Origin: Candidatus Aegiribacteria sp. MLS_C
GTDB taxonomy: Bacteria > Fermentibacterota > Fermentibacteria > Fermentibacterales > JCC-6
Direction: 5' to 3'
NCBI GenBank assembly: GCA_002030045.1
Contig: LQBI01000031.1
Span: 1 to 64,000, forward strand
DNA: 64,000 nt
Shown here: piece by piece, positions 1 to 8,445 of the stretch
How positions within the stretch are numbered: the stretch's first letter is position 1
Layout of the letters: the number at the start of each line of letters is the position of its first letter
Position numbers and translations under genes: made by a program
The notes under the pieces: generated by a model
What the model was told of the DNA's origin: nothing
Seen by the model: only the letters and a program-made list of their open reading frames with translations
Databases searched by the model: none

Positions 1-579
1 GCGTTCGCACCCTCCAGGCTGGGGCTGGAATGGATCCCATGCTGGGAACGAAGAGTCCCATTCGAAAGGCATATCCTGCATCCAGTCCCTGTTCCTGTGA
101 AGGGAGGGAGATCTGAATCCCTTCAGATTAAGCCGGGAAGATATGTCCACTATCCTTTTCATTCTCTCCTCATAGGTATTTCTGTCCCTGAAGAGAAGCC
201 CGTCGTGATACAGTCCGTGGGCTCCGCACTCGCAGCCTTCATCCGTGAGTTTCTTCACGTATTCTGATACATCGCCGTATTTGTCCAGAACAAAGTTCCA
301 GGTTGAGACTGCTCCGAATTCTCTTTCAATCTTCCTGATATCTTCGATCCTGCTGAGGCCTTCGGCTGTTTCCACATCGTGGGTGAGCAGGACAGGGCAT
401 CGGGCATTGCCGGGATAAGTGACTCCTTCTGTGCTCTGTTCGGCGAAACTGCTGTGAAGGTACGGAGGCTCCATATGCTTGAATATCCTTCTGGCCCTGA
501 TACGCCGCAGGTATATCTGCAGCGTTCGCGGGAGAAAGGGTTTTATCCTGTAGAACAGTTCAAGTTTCTTTTCGGTCAT
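1..579 (-). CDS. Polysaccharide deacetylase (NodB-homology) family protein, C-terminus cut by window edge
   Basis: Reverse translation from ATG at 579 is open for 193 codons to position 1: MTEKKLELFYRIKPFLPRTLQ...CPVLLTHDVETAEGL...GAHGLYHDG...GFRSPSLHRNRDWM...WDSSFPAWDPFQPQPGGCER. Motifs THDVE, GAHG.YHDG and (D)SSFP.WDPFQPQPGGC are typical. Not in the ORF track because it is edge-truncated. Confidence 0.85.
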   Translation of the reverse strand, partial: MTEKKLELFYRIKPFLPRTLQIYLRRIRARRIFKHMEPPYLHSSFAEQSTEGVTYPGNARCPVLLTHDVETAEGLSRIEDIRKIEREFGAVSTWNFVLDKYGDVSEYVKKLTDEGCECGAHGLYHDGLLFRDRNTYEERMKRIVDISSRLNLKGFRSPSLHRNRDWMQDMPFEWDSSFPAWDPFQPQPGGCER

Positions 580-777
580 GTTCTGATTATCCAAGCGTTT
601 TCAATAGTTGGAATCTTGATGCATTAAAGGGAAACATGAAGATGTTTACTCGAATGCGCAAATCTACATTGTGAATACCATTTATCCTGTAAACACTGTT
701 TTCCAAACTGGTCATACCGGCATTTCGATTGCCCCCTCTCCCGGCTCCCGGTATAATCCTGTTCAAGGAGGTCCGTT

Positions 778-1872
778 ATGGTATGTGCCGGTTTGATAGC
801 AATGGCCCTGCTCAGCTGGAGCGAGGAGTATACGGATGCCATCAGGACCTACGAGCATCTTTTCAACCGGATGTTCAGCGAGGGCTGGTTCGAGTACTCG
901 GAGAGCGGTGAGTTCATCGTTCACGAGGCTTTCAAGAATTGGGCCGGCCACCATGAATACGGTCAGTTTGTGGAAAGGCTTGCCGAGTTGGGTGCGCAGA
1001 TCGCCCAGTACGGTGATACTGATGACATACCCGAATCACTTAAGGCTGAATACACCCAGACTATGAACGAAATAAACGCATACCTTGCGGATTTCCTGGG
1101 GACGGATACTGACCAGCTGACCTGGGAGTTGGCTGAAGCTTCCCCTTCCCCTGAGGAAGCTGAAGCAACTGCTGAGCAGGCTTCCTTCAACACTGCTAAC
1201 ATCACCGCCGAAGGGGATGCCGCCGCAATAGACCGGGTGCGTTTCCCGCTTCAGAACATTCAGGGCTATTACGACACTATCGCGCGGCACCTGGAATCCG
1301 GTGGCTATTCTCTTGCTCAGCGCAACATAGACAATCTCATCGCTTCACTGGCCTCGCTGGGGGCCGAAGTGGCTGAACTGCGGGGCAGGCACAGGCTCTC
1401 CATAACCTTCCACGGCCTGCCCGGCGACGGAGCCATGGAGGATTACCGGGAGCTGGAGGAGGAGTGGGACCAGAACTACAGGCTCTGGGAATACGTCCAG
1501 AAGACGGTGCATGACCTGGACAACGCTATTCTCCAGGGTGAGCTTTCATACGTCAACGTGGTATGGAGGGGCGCGTACCAGAGCATGCTGGACTGGCACA
1601 GCCCACCCTCCTGGTACGAGGTTCCCCAGACCTTTCACCAGTGGTATCGGGATGCGGAGGAGAGGGGCGGGGCCATATTTGAGGCGGGGCAGGCGGTACG
1701 GAGGATGCGGTTGACCAGGAACGAGCTGGACCGCATTCGGTCCATCGCCCTGGATACCCACGAGGAGATAAAGGAAAGCCTAGAGGAAATGGACCCCGTC
1801 ACCGGCATGGACTCGCAGCTGCGGAGTCTCTTTGGCGGCCTTGGCTGGGCGGGGTTCGTTCCAGCCTCGTGA
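778..1872 (+). CDS. Hypothetical protein, predicted helical, possible N-terminal signal
   Basis: 364-aa ORF preceded by aaggaggtccgttATG; no family recognised. Confidence 0.7.
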   Translation: MVCAGLIAMALLSWSEEYTDAIRTYEHLFNRMFSEGWFEYSESGEFIVHEAFKNWAGHHEYGQFVERLAELGAQIAQYGDTDDIPESLKAEYTQTMNEINAYLADFLGTDTDQLTWELAEASPSPEEAEATAEQASFNTANITAEGDAAAIDRVRFPLQNIQGYYDTIARHLESGGYSLAQRNIDNLIASLASLGAEVAELRGRHRLSITFHGLPGDGAMEDYRELEEEWDQNYRLWEYVQKTVHDLDNAILQGELSYVNVVWRGAYQSMLDWHSPPSWYEVPQTFHQWYRDAEERGGAIFEAGQAVRRMRLTRNELDRIRSIALDTHEEIKESLEEMDPVTGMDSQLRSLFGGLGWAGFVPAS

Positions 1873-1920
1873 TCTGAGGTTTTCGGTTGCTTATGCCCGG
1901 TGTGTTCCGGACTGGAAGGT

Positions 1921-2352
1921 TCAGCCGCCGGGGTCCAAGGGGTAGTCCACCCCCATGCTCTTCGCGAAATCGCTGACGGCGGGGATGACCACCTGGTCCA
2001 GGTAGTTGAAGGAGTCCCCCATGAGGTTCTGGGAGGCCAGTGTCTCCAGCCTCATTATTCCCTCGAATTACCTTACCGCCTTTTCTTTGTCACCCTCTGC
2101 CAGGGCACCGGACATCTTCCCGTTGAGCTCCTCTATCCTGGGCCTGACCTCGGCCTCTATCCGCTCCGATTCCCTCATCCTGCTGAAGAGTTCGCTGGTC
2201 TCACGGGCCTGGGCCCCCGCCTCCTTGGAGACCAGGCGGCACTCGGAGTCGCAGAAGGAGCACTTCACGATGAATGTGCCCTCCGTCTGAGACAGCGGTG
2301 CCCCGCAGGACGGGCATCTGACTGCGACTGCTTCCGGCATGGTCGGTATCAC
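1921..2352 (-). pseudogene. Zinc-ribbon domain protein interrupted by an in-frame TAA (2068-2070)
   Basis: MPEAVAVRCPSCGAPLSQTEGTFIVKCSFCDSECRL...GDKEKAVR*FEGIMRLETLASQNLMGDSFNYLDQVVIPAVSDFAKSMGVDYPLDPGG*; the downstream segment continues in the same frame. Confidence 0.7.
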
Positions 2353-2442
2353 CTGACCCTTCGGTCTCTTATTCTGCTTGTTTCGTATTCCAAGTACATG
2401 GAACCACTCTCGAGAGGTGAGCGGAGTGCCCTGAATGTATTC

Positions 2443-3528
2443 CTAGATGCCGGGACCGTCGCGGTCCAGCCATCTGTAGAGCGCCTCCATGTAATCCCTG
2501 AATGCCTCGGTGGTGTAACCGGACCCGTCACCCGCGGCTCTGGGTGAGATGGTGAATGAGACCCAGGCGACCCTTCCCGTTCCAACGGTGTTCCTAACTG
2601 CCGCGGCAAGGGAATCGTTACCGGCATAGCAGGCGTCGACGACGGCAGTCACAGGAGACCTTAGGACCGCTCCGCCGTCCATGTAGCTGCTCTGGTGATA
2701 TACAGCGGTTTCAGGCTGGAATTGATATCCCTCCAGTTCTCCCCCTGCTGTCAGGACGATATCAAAATCCTCTGCCCAGTAGTTGGAATAGACTTCCATG
2801 CCCAGCCAGTCCGGCATTCCCAGAAAGAGAGACTGACCGCTGCAGAGCAGGATGGAGCCGCCCCTGGAGAGGTATTCGTACAAGGGCTCCTCCCAGCTTG
2901 CCTCCGCGCCCCGCATCAGGACCAGCACGTCACAGTCCTCCATTTTCTCAAGAGAGGGCAGACTGTCCGTAGTCTCCACATCGTAGCCCAGGTTCCCGAT
3001 GAATTCCACGGTCTGCGGGTTATGACCCACTACAAGGAAATCAGTGCTACCACCCCTCATTATCAAGAATGCGACGGCGGCAAGAAATGCCGTAACGGTC
3101 AAGACCAGGACGGGGGTCCACCGAATACCCCTGCCCTGGGTCCGGGTCCCTTCCGCTTCACCTCCTGCCATGGCTTCAGCCACCATGGCCGCCGCGGCCT
3201 TTGGATCATCCTTCGGAACGTCCATCCACTGGCAGGGGCTGAGGTAGTACCTAAGCGCGCCTTCCGGCTGGACGTTCCCGAACCTTGCCACGAAAACGGG
3301 CAGTCCCAGGTTTACGGTATGCTCCACATCCCGGCGAATGTGTGGATCGGTGCCGCAGGAAGGGGAAAGGACCAGCAGCAGAATGGCGTTCCCGTCCATG
3401 GTATGGAGTTTTTTTTCGCCATTGCCGCAGACCGTATGGCCCAGTTCGTCAAGGGTACCGCAGAAACTCTCGATCCAGGATGGGTCCATATCGGGCCTGC
3501 AATAGCTGAGATAGATTCTACGGTACAT
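2443..3528 (-). CDS. TIR-like domain protein with central TM helix and C-terminal glutamine-amidotransferase/ThuA-like region
   Basis: N-term RRIYLSYCRPDMD..WIESFCGTLDELGHTV...ILLLVLSPS...HIRRDVEHTVNLGLPVFVARFGNVQPEGALRYYLSPCQWMDV (TIR_2-like); TM WTPVLVLTVTAFLAAVAFLIM; C-term DCDVLVLMRG...YLSRGGSILLCSG. Confidence 0.7.
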   Translation of the reverse strand: MYRRIYLSYCRPDMDPSWIESFCGTLDELGHTVCGNGEKKLHTMDGNAILLLVLSPSCGTDPHIRRDVEHTVNLGLPVFVARFGNVQPEGALRYYLSPCQWMDVPKDDPKAAAAMVAEAMAGGEAEGTRTQGRGIRWTPVLVLTVTAFLAAVAFLIMRGGSTDFLVVGHNPQTVEFIGNLGYDVETTDSLPSLEKMEDCDVLVLMRGAEASWEEPLYEYLSRGGSILLCSGQSLFLGMPDWLGMEVYSNYWAEDFDIVLTAGGELEGYQFQPETAVYHQSSYMDGGAVLRSPVTAVVDACYAGNDSLAAAVRNTVGTGRVAWVSFTISPRAAGDGSGYTTEAFRDYMEALYRWLDRDGPGI

Positions 3529-3668
3529 AGTCTCCTGAATGGTGCTGGAGTGAGACTGCCGCGACAGACCCTAATATAGCTTTCCCCCGGAACTGGACCA
3601 TGATGCCCTTCGCCCTTCCAGGGCCTATATTTGTGCTTCATCCATTCGTGGACAGGATAGCGAAACAG

Positions 3669-4883
3669 ATGAAGAGACACTTTTTCGTAAGCCATTCCAG
3701 GGCCGATTCGGAAATCGCGCAGGAACTGGTGGAATTCCTGGAGTCCCGGGGGTTCAAGTGCTGGATTGCTCCACGGGATATCAGGCCCGGCGCGGACTGG
3801 GCCCTGTCCATCCTCAGGGCCATTGAGGAAGCCGAAGCCCTGATAGTCCTGAAAAGCGGGAACTCGGACAGCTCGGGCCATGTGCTCAGAGAGAAGATCC
3901 AGGCACGCGAGATGAAAAAAAGGATAATCGAATGCGCCATTCCCGGCGCAGACCCCGAACCCTCGGCCGATGCCCCGCGGGCCGTGAGCGCTGGTGGAGA
4001 TGTTCATAGTAGTTTCCTGGAGCTGCAGGAAAAGCTGGGAAGATCAAGGAAGAAAGGCTCCGTAATAGGACGGGCGGCTGGAATAGTGGCCCTGCTCATC
4101 CTTCCGCTGGCGCTGGGAGCTCTTCTGCTCAATGCCTCCCGAAGAGGAGAAATGCCGGTATGGCCCGATGGCATTGTTTTCGCGGACATTCCTCCCGGCA
4201 GTTTCTCCATGGGCGCCCCGGAGGATGAGACGGGCTCGACGAAGGCCGAGAGACCGGTGCATTCCGTGAGCATCTCCTCCGGTTTCCAGATGATGACCAC
4301 CGAGGTGACCCGTGGCATGTGGCGTGACGTGATGGGCGAGACCCAGGAGGAGCTCTGCGAAAGGGTTCTGAGGAACGAGCCCCGAAGTCCCCGTCCGGTC
4401 ACGGGAGATGAATACCCCGTATGCTACGTCACATGGAACGAGGCCCGCGAGTTCGCGCGGCGCATGGGGGAGCTGGATCCGGAGCATACATACAGGCTGC
4501 CCACCGAGGCCGAATGGGAATACGCGTGCCGTGCGGGTACCCGGGGTCCGGCCTGCGGCTCAAGCATAGACAGCATCGCCTGGCACCAGGGCAACAGCGG
4601 GGGACAGCCGCATCCCGTGGCCATGAAATCCCCCAATGGCTGGGGCCTGTATGACATGCTGGGAAACGCCAGTGAATGGTGCCTCGACCCATGGCACGAC
4701 GACTATACAGGCGCCCCCGTTGACGGAAGCGAATGGGCAGTAAACGGTTCCCAGTACCGGGTCTGGCGCGGGGGAGGGTACATCAACGCCCCCCACATCT
4801 GCCGCTCCGCCTTCAGAGACAGGAGAAGGCCTGATTTCCGGCAGTGCAGCCGGGGTTTCCGGCTGGTCCGCACCGCGAACTGA
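3669..4883 (+). CDS. TIR domain - TM - formylglycine-generating-enzyme/SUMF1-like domain protein
   Basis: MKRHFFVSHSRADSEIAQELVEFLESRGFKCWIAPRDIRPGADWALSILRAIEEAEALIVLKS..; TM GIVALLILPLALGALLL; FGE region FADIPPGSFSMGAPEDE...YRLPTEAEWEYACRAGT...NGWGLYDMLGNASEWC...RGFRLVR. Internal ATG at 3669 preferred over the ORF start at 3600. Confidence 0.88.
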   Translation: MKRHFFVSHSRADSEIAQELVEFLESRGFKCWIAPRDIRPGADWALSILRAIEEAEALIVLKSGNSDSSGHVLREKIQAREMKKRIIECAIPGADPEPSADAPRAVSAGGDVHSSFLELQEKLGRSRKKGSVIGRAAGIVALLILPLALGALLLNASRRGEMPVWPDGIVFADIPPGSFSMGAPEDETGSTKAERPVHSVSISSGFQMMTTEVTRGMWRDVMGETQEELCERVLRNEPRSPRPVTGDEYPVCYVTWNEAREFARRMGELDPEHTYRLPTEAEWEYACRAGTRGPACGSSIDSIAWHQGNSGGQPHPVAMKSPNGWGLYDMLGNASEWCLDPWHDDYTGAPVDGSEWAVNGSQYRVWRGGGYINAPHICRSAFRDRRRPDFRQCSRGFRLVRTAN

Positions 4884-5000
4884 CCCGAAGGCACAGCGGC
4901 GGTACTCCCGACTCGGTCCATGTATCCCCGGGCACAGGGCGGTGGAAGCCTGCTGCGGCTTCCGGCATCCATCCCGGGGAGGGTTGGATGTCAGCTTAAT

Positions 5001-5072
5001 GCAGCGGGGACTTCTGGATAGCAGCCATTTCCCTGGAGATAATGGCTGCCCTGGAGCAGAGCAGCTGGTTCC
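5001..5072 (+). pseudogene. C-terminal remnant of a secreted protein paralogous to 9789..10634
   Basis: gcagcggggacttctggatagcagccatttccctggagataatggctgccctggagcagagcagctgg closely matches 10546..10612 (acagcggggacttctggatagcagccatgtccctggatatatcagctgccctggagcagagcacctgg). Confidence 0.75.
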
Positions 5073-6604
5073 TTGGGAAGACCCCGAGTGCTTCCAGTTA
5101 AACCGGCATTTACTTTCGCTTGCCTGGGCGTGTTTCACTCGGTATGGCTCGCTTTAAGGAGTTCACCGGGTACTTCCCAGGAAGAATTTTTCAGCGAGGA
5201 TAACGAAGAAGAGCCTCGCAAGATGGGTGAAGATGAGGTCGGCTGCAGGGTGAGCCGCAGCCGGTACTTGACGCGGTATGTCTAAGGGAGCTATAGCTCT
5301 TTCTAGGAATGTTAAACGGAGGAAATTTATGAAAACCAGATATTTGCTCGCAGTCCTTGCCCTGGTTGCGGCGGGCACAGGCTTTGCTGAGGACGGCTCT
5401 ATCGTTGCGTGGGGCTGGAACGAATACGGCCAGTGCGATGTGCCCGAACCGAACGAGGGTTTCGTTGCGGTTGCGGCGGGGGGGAGCCACAACCTCGGGC
5501 TGAAGCAAGACGGCTCCATCGTTGCCTGGGGTTACAATTACCACGGCCAGTGCGATGTGCCTGAACCGAACGAGGATTTCGTTGCGGTCCGAGCCGAACG
5601 AGGGTTTCCTGGCGGTTTCGGCTGGATGGTATCACAGCCTTGGTCTTAAGGAGGACGGCTCCATCGTGGCGTGGGGAAGGAACAATTATGGCCAGTGCAA
5701 CGTGCCTTCTCCCAACAGTGGTTTCGTGGCGGTTGCGGCGGGATCTTACCACAGCCTCGGGCTTAAGGAAGACGGCTCCATCGTGGCGTGGGGGAGGAAC
5801 AATAATGGCCAGTGCGATGTGCCTCCCCCCAACGAGGATTTCGTTGCGGTTGCGGCGGGATACTTTCACAGCCTCGGGCTGAAGCAAGACGGCTCCATCG
5901 TTGCCTGGGGTTACAATTACCACGGCCAGTGCGATGTGCCTGAACCGAACGAGGATTTCGTTGCGGTAACGATGGTTCCATCGTAGCGTGGGGAAGGAAC
6001 AATTATGGCCAGTGCAATGTGCCTCCCCCCAACGAGGATTTCGTAGCGGTTGCGGGGGGATACTACCACAGCCTTGGACTGAAGGAGATAACTACGTCGA
6101 TTGAGGACGAGGGTCTATCTGCCAACTCTCTTCTGATCAGCTCCATCTGCCCCAATCCATTCACCATGAGTTCCTCAATCGTGTTCCAGTCACCGGGTGT
6201 TTCTCAGGTAGGTCTTGAGGTCTACGACACCGCCGGACGCCTGGTCAGGACAGAGGACCTCGGCAGCTCTCCCGCAGGCCAGCATAGCGTCTCCTGGGAC
6301 GGAAGGGATGCCTCGGGCGCGGAGCTTTCTCCCGGTATCTACTTCATCCGTCTTGTAAGTGCTGAGGAGGAGGTTTCCGCCAAGGTAGTGATAATGAGAT
6401 AGGCGGTTACTGAAAACCGGTACACCTTGCTGCGCAGCGTCATTACCCTGATGCTGCGCAGTTTTCACAGAGGGGTGTTTCTTCAGGATAAACCTTCTCA
6501 GCGGGGATAACCAGGAGCTTCTCCGGTTGCGGGAATACGAGGTTCCCGTAGCTCCGGTCGATCTCAGACACAGACAGAACAGAATGGTAGAGACTGTCTG
6601 TCCC
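5072..6604 (+). repeat. Duplicated RCC1-gene module, copy 1
   Basis: Starts ttccttgggaagaccccgagtgcttccagttaaaccgg and ends around acagaacagaatggtagagactgtctgtcccgcc; both flanks match 8446..9529, with RCC1-repeat number differing between copies. Confidence 0.8.
5329..6402 (+). pseudogene. RCC1-repeat secreted protein with FlgD-like C-terminal tail, broken by two repeat-junction frameshifts
   Basis: Signal peptide MKTRYLLAVLALVAAGTGFA after an SD-like ggaggaaattt; 39-aa repeats GLKxDGSIVAWGxNxxGQCxVPxPNxxFVAVAAGxxHSL; frames switch 1->2->1 at about 5588 and 5967; tail SSIVFQSPGVSQVGLEVYDTAGRLVRTEDLG...SPGIYFIRLVSAEEEVSAKVVIMR. Confidence 0.75.
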
Positions 6605-6613
6605 GCCCCTGTT

Positions 6614-7255
6614 ATGGTCCTTTTCCAGGGCTTCAGCCTGGCCATCGCTGACGAGGTAGTCTGGTCATACGACCTGATGGAGCTTCCTCCGGGGTGGACC
6701 CACGAAGGCTTCAGTTTCGACAGCAGTGGTGCGCATACATACATCTACAACTGGCATTCCGGTTCTGCCAGGGCTCTTACATACTGGCTGGAATCGGATG
6801 AAATAAAGGTTCCTTCAGGCTGGGACTCCCTTGTCATCGATATCTCACAGCATGTGACAATCCAGTCCCTGGGGTCTTCCGGTTTCGGAACTGTTGAACA
6901 CCAGGCCAGAGTGAACTCCATCTGGTATACGGTATGGCGCAGATATCATTCGTGTTACACGGGCGGGACATTGGACGATTCAACAGCAATGTATAAGGAA
7001 TCCACTCTCACGAACTGTCTGCCTGCATCGATCATTGTTAGCATGGCAGGCTCAGCCGCAGGTGATGATTGGTCTGTCACCGTGGTTGACCATAAGTGTC
7101 ACTGGGCATCCCTGAAGGTTGTTTCAAATGACAACCCGCGCCTGCGAATACAACCTGTCGATGCTATAGTGTTGGCAGTTAGATTCTGGCTCCAATTCCG
7201 GTGGATACAATGTTCCAGTCGGAGCCGTCCCACTCCGCACAGTTGTGGAGAATAA
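6614..7255 (+). CDS. Hypothetical extracellular protein, probably truncated at both ends
   Basis: DEVVWSYDLMELPPGWTHEGFSFDSSGAHTYIYNW...VPSGWDSLVIDIS...; N-terminus abuts the RCC1 module edge and the 3' end overlaps the opposite-strand gene 7179..8198. Confidence 0.5.
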   Translation: MVLFQGFSLAIADEVVWSYDLMELPPGWTHEGFSFDSSGAHTYIYNWHSGSARALTYWLESDEIKVPSGWDSLVIDISQHVTIQSLGSSGFGTVEHQARVNSIWYTVWRRYHSCYTGGTLDDSTAMYKESTLTNCLPASIIVSMAGSAAGDDWSVTVVDHKCHWASLKVVSNDNPRLRIQPVDAIVLAVRFWLQFRWIQCSSRSRPTPHSCGE

Positions 7256-8198
7256 CATCTCCGGGCAGAAGCAGCATGGAGGTGTACCAGTCGCCCTCCA
7301 TTATAGTGAACAAATTGTTTATATAGGGATGTCTTTCGAGATTATCGGTACTTGTTCCCGAATCCACTCCATAGTTCTGATAATCGATGTACCAGCTAAT
7401 AGGTGCGCTCGAGGAAGGCAGCTGGTAATGGCCGATACCCACATCGCCATCCTCAAGATAATCGATGCATGTGTAAGTGCCGGCAATCTCACCGAAAGAC
7501 ACAGGACTGGAGGGATACTTGATACCTATATTATAGCCTCCCGCTGTGTCATTCAGCAGAAGGAGTTTGCCGGGCAGAATGGTTCCGGTTGCTGTATAGA
7601 CCCCTTCCACAAAGGTGATGCGGCTGGAGTCGTCGGGAGACACATTCCATGTTCCTGAGCCATCTCCCTGGAAGTAGTTGAAGGGGGAAGTTACCTCATC
7701 GGGAGCGAGTCCGTAGGTATATGTACCGCCGGCGTTGATGGCAAAACCGCCGTAGGCATCCAAGCCATCCGAATCGTACCTGATGAAGATGTAGTTCCCC
7801 AGGAGATTTTCATCATTCAGATCTCTTTCTGAAGAGATCCCAAAGGACAGACCGAACGCCTTTCCTCCTAACGGAATGGATGTGATGATAATCTCCTCCG
7901 GCACTTCAATTATGAAGTGGTCGTTGGATGTGATGTAGGTGCCCGCGTAGTTGGGATTGGTGGAAACGTTGAACGTGCCGCTGATGGTATTGCCGGTTGT
8001 CTCATTGTAAAAGGAGTAATCCTCATTTGCAGAATCGATCTGAAGAGACAATATATGTCCTTCTGATGTGGTTCCGAAATAGGCCTCAGTGCTTTGAGAA
8101 CCTCCACCTCCCTCGGGCCCAGTGGCATCCGAACACCCTGCAGTAAAAATCCCGACCAGTAAAACGGTCAGAAGCAATTGATAGGCTATCTTTTTCAT
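7179..8198 (-). CDS. Putative lipoprotein
   Basis: MKKIAYQLLLTVLLVGIFTAGCSDATGPEGGGG lipobox; start preceded by aaggagataac. Confidence 0.8.
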   Translation of the reverse strand: MKKIAYQLLLTVLLVGIFTAGCSDATGPEGGGGSQSTEAYFGTTSEGHILSLQIDSANEDYSFYNETTGNTISGTFNVSTNPNYAGTYITSNDHFIIEVPEEIIITSIPLGGKAFGLSFGISSERDLNDENLLGNYIFIRYDSDGLDAYGGFAINAGGTYTYGLAPDEVTSPFNYFQGDGSGTWNVSPDDSSRITFVEGVYTATGTILPGKLLLLNDTAGGYNIGIKYPSSPVSFGEIAGTYTCIDYLEDGDVGIGHYQLPSSSAPISWYIDYQNYGVDSGTSTDNLERHPYINNLFTIMEGDWYTSMLLLPGDVILHNCAEWDGSDWNIVSTGIGARI

Positions 8199-8445
8199 GT
8201 TATCTCCTTTCAAGGAGTTAACCAGCGATAGGAATGTTGGATACCCGACTTGACCGCGCACAGTCCCGAGCATGGGATTCTTCCTGCATCCGGTTCACGG
8301 TTGCACTTGCTTCCATACATTGGAACATATTTTGAACATATGTTTTTATGAATGGCAGTCAATGTTAGAGCAGGACTCTACTATATGAAGGTCGTTTCCT
8401 TCATCGAGCAGCCCTTGTGATCAGATGGATTCTGAAGCACCTGAA

